Below, piece by piece: positions 52,132 through 61,740 of a stretch of DNA of 64,000 nt (position 1 is its first letter; each line of letters begins with the position of its first letter). The stretch comes from Rhinopomastus cyanomelas. Taxonomy: Eukaryota > Chordata > Aves > Bucerotiformes > Rhinopomastidae. The stretch lies in contig VXBP01009019.1 in NCBI GenBank assembly GCA_013400115.1, forward strand, positions 186,001 through 250,000, read 5' to 3'. The notes beneath the pieces were generated by a model. It searched no databases. It saw only the letters and a program-made list of their open reading frames with translations, and was not told the DNA's origin. The position numbers and the translations under genes are program-made.

Positions 52132-52170
52132 TCTTACATATGCTGCTGCAAATATAATGGTGTTTATTAT
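52132..52170 (+). repeat. 39-bp flank shared with 50,782-50,820 (copy B)
   Basis: This is the partner of the 39-bp segment downstream of the other CR1 copy. The two differ at two positions (CGA against TGC), and similarity ends at TTTATTAT in both. Confidence 0.85.
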
Positions 52171-52768
52171 GAGGTGTTCAATAGGAAACAAATATTAAAT
52201 TACTGAGTATATAAAGAGCTTGTTATATCTTGAACCAAAGCATTACATTTTCAAGAGGCAGAAAGATGAACTTGTGACACTCATTTAAAAGAAATGAAAT
52301 TTTTATCATATTAAAAAAACCTTAAGAGTTTCCTAATGAAATATTGGTCCTTTGGGTTTTTTCTGTTTGAATATTTTTTTAATCTGTTGGAAAGGATGTA
52401 AGTCTGAACCCCTGTTTAACTGATTTCGGCTACACACTCTTAAGACTGTGTCAATTCTTAGTGCCTACCGAGGTAACTCTCAGGCCTCAGAGAATCTACT
52501 CCTGTAAGGCTGCTAAATTCACCATGTCTGGAGTAGTCTGGATGGGCAGTGTTTTTGTTGTTTAGGTGGTCCACTTTTTTCTGTGCTGCTGTATTTGATG
52601 TGACACAACGTAGTGTGGCTTTTCGATTTTTGTCTAAAGTGGCTCACACAAATGGACAACAGATGACTAAACCCTAGCTGCATGTGAATCCCATATCATG
52701 GATATTGAGATAAGAGGGAAGACTGGGAATAAGAAGGAAAGGAGCTTACCAGAGGAAAATCCCTATTA

Positions 52769-52996
52769 ATGCTGATAGCCACATGCAAACCATGGTTCTT
52801 ACTTCCCCCTCCTAATTCGCAAAATGTCTTGGAGCAGCCAGTTATTTTTCATGGTGCTGTTACAGGTCCATTTGCTCATGTGAAAAGAGCTGGCTTTACA
52901 CAACCATCTTATCGTCAACCACTGTCTCCAGAACAACTTTATGCAAGAGGTCTGAGTGCCAGAAGCATCAATGCAAGAAAGCTTCCAGTGTCTTGA
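52769..52996 (+). other. Unrecognised 75-codon open frame inside TRIM2 intron
   Basis: This open frame reads through a P/Q/S/Y-rich sequence (for example PFAHVKRAGFTQPSYRQPLS) and ends in TGA. The composition looks more coding-like than most random frames here. It could be an alternative exon, the end of a decayed retrocopy, or chance. I do not recognise the protein. A possible acceptor AG lies at 52,777-52,778 (GCTGATAG). No clear donor is obvious at its end, so as an exon it would most simply be terminal. Confidence 0.2.
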
Positions 52997-53847
52997 AGTA
53001 CATGCTGTGAGCTTACTTATATGCTTTTAATAAGCGTGGAATGCTTTGTGCCCCAGGACTTCCTAGCTGTAAAGAAAAGTCTCATGCTGAATTTGCATAT
53101 ATGTGCATTATTTTGACTAATGTGTAATTTTGGTTGGGCACAGCATTTTTCTGTTTCTTTCCCCTCATGTATATATTCAGAATTTAGCTCAGTTATTACA
53201 TGCAATGATGTTTTTAAAACCTTCGGACAGCATCTTACTGGGTTCGTAACAGGTTGAAGCAATCTCCTTCTCTTTCAAGTGTAGATCAACACTCTTATTA
53301 TAGTCTGAGACATGAGGTTTTGATGATTTTAAGGGATTAATAATGAGATACAGAGATTTTTCCCTGCAGCATTGGTTCACTTAGGGTGCTTTTCTGTAGC
53401 AAGTAAGCATGCTGTTCGGTCAGCTCTGTCAAGTTCATGTTCTGTGTGCTGGCCCTGCTGTGAAAAACAGCTTCTTTGGCAGATCCTCTGGGGAGACTAT
53501 GGGCCAAGGCAGCAAGGGGACTCCAGTGGCCTGTTTTTCAGTGGTTTCATGTTGAGAGGTGCACCAAAGCTTACTACTACACACTGTAAAGATGATGTTA
53601 GGGCCAACCTTAAAGACTAGTGTTCTGTTTCCTCAGCTACTGTTCTGACACTTTCTGATAAAATAAAATGCATTTAAACCAGCATTTGGATATACAATAT
53701 GTAAGAATAACAGCCATCTTTTAGGCAGTGAATTGTTGGTGTCTCAAAAAGAAGAATCTTTGTCTGAGAGAGTGGTTAAGACCCAGTGGGGTGTGCTTTG
53801 AGTGATGTTATTGCTATGTTTGAATTCAGAGCCGTGAACTTTTCCAG

Positions 53848-53999
53848 GTGATGGAATTTTACTGCCAGTCCTGTGAGACAGCCATGTGCCGTGAGTGTAC
53901 AGAGGGAGAACACGCAGAGCATCCTACGGTACCCCTCAAGGATGTAGTGGAGCAACATAAGGCTTCTCTTCAAGTCCAGTTAGATGCTGTCAACAAAAG
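53848..53999 (+). CDS. TRIM2: TRIM2 coding exon 3 (B-box2)
   Basis: This exon encodes residues 125-174 plus two bases of codon 175. It carries most of the B-box type 2 zinc finger. The ligand run C130, C133, C138, C141, H146 and H149 follows C118/H121 from the previous exon. B-boxes support self-association in TRIM proteins. The exon then enters the coiled coil (LKDVVEQHKASLQVQLDAVN). The acceptor AG is at 53,846-53,847 and the donor is GTATGG at 54,000, a weaker match than GTAAGT. The phase, 0 in and 2 out, matches both neighbours. Reading past the donor adds an unrelated tail and runs to a stop at 54,120, so the splice is required to keep the TRIM2 frame. Confidence 0.94.
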
Positions 54000-54669
54000 G
54001 TATGGAGACTGGGATGATGATTTTCCATTTTCAGTTTTACTTCTGGCTTCCTGTGTTACCTTGGGTACCTGGTTATTGTGCTGGTGCCATGGACCTTTGC
54101 CTAGAAAACAGGGATGTTGAGGCTAGCATAAGGAAAGAAAAATCTATGAAATGTGATGCACTGAGGGGTTAGTGAAAAGAGCAAATGATTTGTAGCTGTC
54201 TTTCATGAATCAGAAGCTGTTAGAAATGTAAGCAACCTTCAAAGAAGAGAGATAAAATATTAAGGAGAGAAGTACTAGCTAGTCATTAATTCCATAATAA
54301 ATAAGTAATACTGGACACTTAAAAGACTAGGACAACCATTGTGGTGATAGAAAGGCTAAAATAAAAGCTGGGGCATATCTAGTTATAACTTCCCAAGCAG
54401 GTGTATCTGCATAAAGCAGGGGATTCAACACCTCACTGCTGGAAATGCCCAAAGTGCAATGCATTTCCACAAGGGAGGACCTTGCCCTAGACTACTTCAC
54501 CAAACCAAAATCACCGTGTGGCTATAAAAGGAATGAACTTACTGCTGGGAAATGACTGAGTTTAAAGACAGCCTGTGGATAAGACTGTTTTATTGAAAGA
54601 GATCAGGGCAAGGGCCAATGTTTAATGACTTCTGAAACAGCAATCTTTGTAATTGAATCCCTCCCTCAG
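54000..54669 (+). other. TRIM2: TRIM2 intron between coding exons 3 and 4
   Basis: This is a 670-bp intron with a GTATGG donor and a CTCCCTCAG acceptor. I see no repeat or RNA gene in it. Confidence 0.9.
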
Positions 54670-54850
54670 GCTTCCAGAGATCGACTCAGCACTCCATTTC
54701 ATATCTGAAATCATACACCAGTTAACCAACCAAAAGGCTAGCATTGTAGATGACATTCATTCCACTTTTGATGAACTCCAGAAGACTTTAAATGTACGAA
54801 AGAGCGTGCTGCTTATGGAACTGGAAGTGAATTATGGCCTTAAACACAAA
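54670..54850 (+). CDS. TRIM2: TRIM2 coding exon 4 (coiled coil)
   Basis: This exon encodes residues 175-235, the central helical part of the TRIM coiled coil (LPEIDSALHFISEIIHQLTN, then KASIVDDIHSTFDELQKTL and a leucine-rich LLMELEVNY segment). In TRIM proteins this region makes the antiparallel dimer that places the two RING ends apart. The acceptor AG is at 54,668-54,669 after CTCCCTC, and the donor is GTAAGA at 54,851. Phase in is 2 and phase out is 0. The intron before it is only 670 bp, the shortest in this part of the gene. One substitution from the human protein as I recall it (H for Q in SALHFIS) is conservative. Confidence 0.94.
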
Positions 54851-57808
54851 GTAAGATGCATGTTTTGTTTCAATGAAAAGTTGTTAATTTAATTAGCCAG
54901 ATTTTACACATGATGCAGGATAACAGTTTGACAAATTGTGTCTGAGATGTGGAGGAAAAATTTGTTTTTCTGAAACTGCATGCTGCAGAGCCTCACTTGT
55001 GGGCTCCCAGCCTTATAAATGGAATTGACACCCTTAGGGGCAGGAAACCCTTTCTTCATGGTGTGTGAGGATCTAAAAGGGCCAATGCATTAAGCAGGCA
55101 TCTGCTAAAAGCCAACATGTTGATGCGTAGAGGACAGTAAGGGAACACCAAAGGAAATTCTGAAATCCTGTGAAACCCCACTCTGAAGATAGAGGCTAAA
55201 CAATTTCTTCTGAAGAGCTGAACAAGACTTGGTATTTTGATTTAAAGTACTGCTTTCTTTTTAATTGCCTGGTGACCTATTGCATGTTAGATGTCATGAG
55301 TTGAAACACATAAAGATTGGAGGCACCTCTCACTTTCCCAGGAGAATGCAGAAAGCAGTAGATTGCAGACCTGTATTTACTCCTTTACTTCCTATCTGGA
55401 TGATTGTGTGTTCCACTTGGACTACAGAATTCAGTCATTTCCAGAACTAAGCAGCAGCTGAGGAGCTTTTAGCATCAAAAGTTTGGACTTAGATCCCAGG
55501 TTCATATATCCAAGACGTCAAGAAAATGTATTTTCTTAGCAGCAAATATACTCAGCATGTGTACATATTTCACACAAAATGGAAAGTGATGTTAAAATGT
55601 CTTATTGTTGCTTAAAGGCATTTAAAATAGTCTGAAAACTATTTTGGGCATTAGAGAAATACATTTTTACAAAGCTGCCCATAAATATGTGAAGAGTGGG
55701 TGTCAGGAGGATGGAGCCAGGCTCTTTCTTCTCAGTGGCAAGGGGCAGTGGGTGTGAGCTGGAACAGAGGAGGGTCCACATCAGTATGAGAAGGAACTTC
55801 TTCACAGTAAGGGTGACAGAGCATTGGAATGGGCTACCCAGGGGAGTTGTGGAGTCTCTTCCTCTGGAGATGTTAAAACCCACCTGGATATGTTCTTGTG
55901 TGACTTGATCTAGGTGATCCTGTGGTGTTGGTGGGATTGGACTGGATGATCTTTCGAGGTCCCTTCCAATCTCTAAGACACTGTGGTACTGTGAAGCATT
56001 AGAAGAGGCATTTCCTCTGTTTGTATTAGAAAAAAAGTATTGGAATTGAATTTTACTTTTGAATGAACAGTATTCCTCCAAAGTAATTCAAAGACAAATA
56101 TTACCTCATTCTCATCAGGTACATTCAAAAATTAGAAACAGACTAAACGTCACTAAAAGAAAGTTGTTGATTCAGTTTCACTTGTCCAATGGACCAAGAG
56201 AGGCCTTATATAAAACACTCTAAACACATTTAAGTATCAGTTATGGTAGGAATTAATATTTTCCATCTCTGTAATTAAAGAAAACTGTACTGGGAAAAGA
56301 ATGGTTTTAAACTGTGGCTGCAAATTGTCTTCCTCCAGTTTGTGGTTTGCTTTCCCAGGCATATGGGGGTTTGGCATCCTGTGGTATGCTATGGTAGCTA
56401 TGGTATGCATTTATGATCTGGGATCTAGACAAGGCAGATTAGAAATGCCTTGTATTGAATTCTGAGATGTTTATCGATACCTAGAGAAACAGATAAGTTG
56501 AAATTCACTTGAAATTTGTTCATTCTGTTTTGCCTGCAAAATATTTTTGTTATTCTCCTGTATCACTAACCCATTAGTCTGGATTAAGTGAAAAGCAGAT
56601 GACTTTGTAAAATTCAGAGGAAAAATGCCTGCAGAATGCAGTGCCATTAAATGTCGTGCCTTACCAAGGCGAGAGTGTCTTGTAGCAATAAATAAACCCA
56701 GTCTCTAAGTTTACTTTAAAATCAATTGAAGTGTTTCAAAATATTTACTTTACAGTGATGGTCAACAAAATAAATCTGATGATCCATAGTAATGTCTATG
56801 CCCTAGTACCCCTTGGTAGGAAAAACTTACCATATGTGTGACTGGGTTCTTTGGTTCAGGGTTTTCATCAGTGTAGAGCATGGGGAGTAGCTGAAATGTT
56901 TGGGCTTTCAAGACTGTTGTGAATTTTTCTGCTAAATTGTTGTAATTGAGGGATCTTTTTTCCTATCCATTGCAAAACTGATTTTTAAAGAGGAAAAAGG
57001 TTATCCCTTTATCCAGCCCATATCTAACAATGTTGAGGTTAATCTTGTTTTAAGGATTTAGTCTGAGGTTCAGAACTGATCCTATAATAAAAACCTTTTC
57101 TTGGTCTTAAATATAGAGTATCTATTTGCTACCCACCAAAATTTCAGGCTATTCAACCCAACTCTTCCTAGTGTTCAGAATTTATTCATTAGTTTTGCTT
57201 TTCTGCCTGCTGAAACTGAGGAACCGATTCAGCACTTCTGCTGGGGAGACTTTTCTTTGCTTCCCTTATCTAGATCAGGAATTACGCTTTTCTTCAGGAT
57301 GGATGTGCAGATCTTGAGCATTTATTCTTGTCTGTCTCTGTAGAGGAGTAACCCAAGGTTTGCCTTGGCTCTGAGGAAATAGTTTCAAGAGGTTTCTTGC
57401 AGCCTCCCTTACTAAGGAGCCTGATGACTTCAAAATATATCTGTGCACACGGCTCAGCTCCCAATACCTATGTCATACACTGTGACTACTTAGAGAAGAG
57501 TCAAAGCCTTCTACATTTAAGTGCTGTGTTTGGGTTTGCCCCAAAGACAGATGGGGTAATAATTTGGTCTAGTATGGCAGCAGTATGTGAGACCTTGAGG
57601 ACCCAAAACAGGGTGTATTTTTTTCTGTGCGAGATGATGTTCCAAGAACATGCAGGGAATCAGTGTGGTACTTCTTTAAAATGAAACTTCAGTATAAAGT
57701 GCTATAAACTTGGTTTCTGCAAACACCTTCAGACATAAAACATGCTGCATCTTGCTAAGGGTAGTTCTTGAAACATAATGCTAATCTGCTCTTGGCTAAT
57801 GCACACAG
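54851..57808 (+). other. TRIM2: TRIM2 intron between coding exons 4 and 5
   Basis: This is a 2,958-bp intron with a GTAAGA donor and a GCACACAG acceptor. It contains one sense CR1 fragment of about 315 bp (55,679-55,993). The remainder is AT-rich with no recognised element. Confidence 0.9.
55679..55993 (+). mobile_element. CR1 LINE 3' end fragment
   Basis: This CR1 3' region has GTGGGTGTCAGGAGGATGGA, GAAGGAACTTCTTCACAGTA, GGAGTCTCTTCCTCTGGAGA and CCTTCCAATCTCTAAG with a degraded tail. It is closely related to the copy at 51,745. Confidence 0.9.
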
Positions 57809-58532
57809 GTCCTTCAGACACAGTTGGATACCTTACTTGAAGGACAAGAGAGTATTAAAAGTTGCAGCAACTTTACTGCCCAAGCCCTCAACCATGGCAC
57901 TGAAACAGAGGTTCTGCTAGTGAAGAAGCAAATGAGCGACAAGCTGAATGAACTGGCTGAGCGGGACTTCCCATTGCAGCCCCGCGAAAATGATCAGTTG
58001 GACTTCATCGTGGAAACAGAAGGCCTGAAGAAGTCCATTCACAATCTGGGTACTATTTTAACCACCAACGCTGTTGCCTCTGAAACTGTTGCCACAGGTG
58101 AGGGACTGAGGCAGACAGTGATCGGACAGCCCATGTCCGTTACCATCACAACCAAGGACAAAGATGGGGAGCTCTGTAAGTCTGGGAACGCTTACCTCAC
58201 TGCTGAACTGAGCACACCTGATGGGAGTGTAGCAGATGGAGAAATACTTGACAATAAGAATGGCACATACGAATTTTTGTATACTGTTCAGAAAGAAGGG
58301 GATTTCACTTTGTCACTGAGACTTTATGATCAACATATCAAGGGCAGCCCATTCAAACTTAAAGTGGTCAGATCGGCAGATGTGTCCCCTACCACTGAAG
58401 GGGTTAAGAGGCGTGTTAAATCTCCTGGCAGTGGTCATGTGAAGCAGAAAGCTGTGAAAAGACCTGCAAGCATGTACAGTACCGGCAAACGAAAAGAGAA
58501 TCCCATTGAGGATGATTTGATCTTCAGAGTAG
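57809..58532 (+). CDS. TRIM2: TRIM2 coding exon 5 (end of coiled coil, filamin repeat)
   Basis: This 724-base exon encodes residues 236-476 and one base of codon 477. Residues about 236-320 finish the coiled coil and helical linker (VLQTQLDTLLEGQESIKSC and on). Residues about 330-425 form a filamin/ABP280-type immunoglobulin repeat, seen as the IGQPMSVTITTKDKDGELC start, the NGTYEFLYTV core and the GSPFKLKV end strand. A basic linker follows (GVKRRVKSPGSGHVKQK) and leads to LIFRV, just before the NHL propeller. The acceptor AG is at 57,807-57,808. I chose the GTATGT donor at 58,533, which leaves phase 1 and predicts ...FRVG across the junction, as in known TRIM2. The GTAGGT at 58,529 is a possible but poorer alternative. 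Without splicing, the frame stops at 58,540. The NHL repeats, about the last 270 residues of a protein of about 744, are not in the window. Confidence 0.94.
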
Positions 58533-58981
58533 GTATGTGACTTGTCTGCTACCTATTGACATACTTAAAAATAGGTCAGGGAAACTTTCTGAAATTAAAA
58601 AATCTAGAAGTTAATTTATGGTAAAGCCGTGTGTAGAGAAACCTGATAATACCTTCAGGCATCTTGTCTTTAGTTAACATGTACATTTTAAAGGCACCTA
58701 CTTAAAAAAACCTGTTTGCAGCTAATATTAAATTAGCATTTGGGTTGAGAAATGCATAGATTTGATTCAAAATAAAATACCACCTCTTCTGTATTCTGTT
58801 GGGCATCATAAAATGAAAATATAATAAGATTGATGCTCCAGGTTAGAGTAAATGACTTGGTTAAACAGTTGCATGGCAAGAAGGAAGTAGGAGGACTCCT
58901 CCTCCAAAACTAATGCCCTGAAGGTTCATCTAATTAATTAACATGGAACTATACAAGTTCAATTTTGTGGTCATATATAGT

Positions 58982-59125
58982 TGAGTCTCCTTCTCTGGAG
59001 ACGTTTAAAACCCGCCTGGATGTGTTCCTGTGTGACTTGGTCTAGGTGATCCTGCTCTGCCAGGGGGATTGGACTGGATGATCTTTCAAGGTCCCTTCCA
59101 ATCCCTAATAATGATTCTATGATTC
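58982..59125 (+). mobile_element. CR1 LINE 3' end fragment
   Basis: This is the common CR1 terminus, starting GAGTCTCCTTCTCTGGAGAC and ending CCCTAATAATGATTCTATG plus ATTC. It is one of the better preserved copies. Confidence 0.9.
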
Positions 59126-61662
59126 ATTGTGTCAGCATAGGACAAAATTACTAGTTCCTTATTTGCATTTCCCCCCCACCCCAATATCTAAACACGTTTG
59201 TTTCTTTATATAGAGCCATGCTGTCTAACTCAGTGGACTTCTAACGCTTGGTTCAAATATAATGTCTTGATGTTGTTTACCGTGATTTTCTTTCGGATCT
59301 TTAGATACACTTGTTTTAAGCTATACAATAATCATCGTTTAAAAGTCTGTACCATGGGGTGTTCTATTTTAGAGAATGTCTGCTTATGTATTTATTAAAT
59401 ATTTTTCACTTTGAACAATCAAAGGAAGAATAAGTTAATTCTTAGTATGTACAGGTCAGGACTTTCTCAGTGTGTTTTAGCAAGTTTGACAACCAGTTGG
59501 CAAGGAGGCTTCCGCCATTGTAGCAGACAATGGATCCTGCAGTGTTTTAAAGTGACTCTGTTGAAAATTCATCTGGACACCATTTGCCAGTTGGTAAATG
59601 CAGTCCATCCAATGCTAGTAAGTGCCTTGCTTTGATAGAAAGTGCATGTTATAATGTAATAGTTTTATTTCAGCTAAAACAAGCATGTCAGCTAAATGAC
59701 CTCAGAAATATGACAACTCAAAGTTTTTTTTCACAGGGCTGTTCGTATCCAACTTTACAGTGGCTGAGTCTAAACTTTATGGTGACTGCTGAGTCCAAAG
59801 TTAGAAATATGATGCATAATATTGGTGCGGCTCTGGTTTGGGTTTTGGCAGTGGTGTTTGTATTCTTATTATTGTTTGAAACTATTATCTCCAACACACT
59901 ATAAATTCTAGTCTTAAAATGTTCCCCAAAAAGCACAGTGTCCTTTCTTTCTGTTGTGATTCAGTTGTGACCATGTGCTTTATTGTGGTGTTCTGCCTCC
60001 CCGGCTTCTTCACCATGCAACATCCCACACCCCACACACCCCTACCCCCCGCAAAAAAAAAAGAGAAAATAAAATAATTAGTACAAGAGCTACACGTTTC
60101 AGAGCTTCTGCTTGAAAAAACCTCTTGGGAGAGCCCACATTTGAGGTGTATGGATTGCTATTCCATTAAAAAGCTGAGCTTAGTACTTCATCAGTGGCTG
60201 TTCAGTTCTCAGCCACTCATTTCACAGAATGACCCTATGCAGGGATGTCCCTCTGGGCTTCTGTGGGCTCACACATGCATTGTATGAAAGGTCTCTTAAG
60301 CCACTGCAGCTGTAAGGCTCTAGTTTTTTAAATTCTTCCAAAAAATGTGAAATTAATGAAGACAAGTAGAACTTCTTACACTTTACATGGGATTGCCTTC
60401 ATGGATTTAAGAGTTTTTCTAACACAGCCGTGTGTCTCCGTTTTGAACCTGTTATTGGATACCTCTGGTAAACCTGGCAAGATCTAGATTTGTTTTAAAC
60501 TGGGCAGGACAGATCTTATATTTGGCTTGCCAGAAGCCCATACAGCTGCGCAATGTTCCTATGGACGTCCAAGTATACAGAGTGTGCTCTTGTATGGCTG
60601 CTGATCTGTGGGCTTCTACGCACAAGTAGATTGGTTGGCTCTAGCAGGAGATTGTTCTTGTGCTAGTATTAGGAGAGATAAAATTACAACATTAGCACAG
60701 TTAAGTGCTTTCTTTCCTGGGGAATTGTGCATTGCACCTTTTGCCAATCCTCTGTTATTCATGGCTTTAAAAATGGCGTGTGGTTCTATTTAGACGTTTT
60801 AAGGTCAAGCTTTTGACAGTACATTTATACATTCAGGTAATTCATTATTTACGGGAACAGAATATTTCTTGTTTCCTCCTCTCCTCTCTCAGTGATTTAT
60901 ATCCTAATCCTCTTATTTTCTGAACAGGCACAACCTCTTATGAATGTGTCTGAGCAGTTATCTGTGTAGCACGTGCTTAGTTTATATAAATGAAAGCAAA
61001 AACAATCTTAGGATACCCTGAAAATGATTGTTGTGCAAGGTTTTTGCTACCTGTACAAGTGGAATGAAGCACTAAGTGAGAAGGAATGGTCTTTTACGTT
61101 AATCCTGCTGTTGTGCCTTACACCCGCGCTGAGCAGAGGTGAAGGGAGGTGAGGAATGTGCACAGCGTCAGCCACTTTGACCTTGCCTGGTAAATCTCTC
61201 CTGTGTCCTCCAAAGGAGGGTTAGGAGCCTTGGGTGGCATCAATTAATTACTCTGTCCAGGACCCCATTTTGTGCTCTCGCTCTGCCTTGCTGTGCCATA
61301 TGCCTTGCTATTTTTTCTTCTGGCACTTTTCATTACAGAGTTCTTTGACACCTTTTAGAAGTAGTGGTGCTATTTCCCACTTTAACGGCTTTTCATTTAT
61401 TTATACTTGGGGTTGGCATCAGATACCGCCAGATGGAGAGCTGCTTTTCTGCTAGGAAGATCAGATTTCCTTTTCCTCAGACTGTGTTGAGTTGCCTGTT
61501 CAGTCATGTAACTGAGCATCTATGTGTAGCTGGTACATTGGATAATTCACTCTGATGTAACAAAAAAGGTGTCTTTAACAGTACCTTCTGTCACGCTCCT
61601 TCCTGGGTGTGAATGTCATCTTCTGATCTGTTATCAGTGCTGAAAGCAAAGGGGTGCTTTCT

Positions 61663-61740
61663 TTTGAATTTATTCCACATTAAAACTCATGAACAATTTG
61701 AATTTATTCCACATTAAAACTCATGAACTCATGAACTCAT
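61663..61740 (+). repeat. 34-bp tandem duplication with 8-bp tail repeats
   Basis: The segment TTTGAATTTATTCCACATTA and on to CATGAAC is repeated at a 34-bp period. It is followed by further copies of the 8-mer TCATGAAC. Confidence 0.9.

Larger units (their letters stand above)
48498..53847 (+). other. TRIM2: TRIM2 intron between coding exons 2 and 3
   Basis: This 5,350-bp intron has a GTAAGT donor and a TTTTCCAG acceptor. It holds one antisense CR1 fragment (50,056-50,203) and two sense fragments (50,650-50,781 and 51,745-52,131). The two sense fragments share downstream flank. An unexplained 75-codon open frame lies at 52,769-52,996. The rest shows nothing I can name. Confidence 0.9.

Noticed and set aside
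55602..56081. 159-codon open frame on the - strand
   Set aside because: It is mostly the reverse complement of the CR1 fragment at 55,679-55,993.
45690..58532. TRIM3 instead of TRIM2
   Set aside because: The N-terminus MASEG...IPSPVVRQIDKQ, the ESSILETVTAVAAGKPL linker and the filamin-linker sequence match TRIM2 as I know it. TRIM3 differs in these segments.
59411..59635. Possible NHL-region exon of TRIM2
   Set aside because: The peptide has no NHL repeat signature and no fitting acceptor in phase 1.
61663..61740. Possible CRISPR-like or satellite array
   Set aside because: There are only two units of 34 bp with 8-mer slippage and no spacer pattern, and the genome is eukaryotic.
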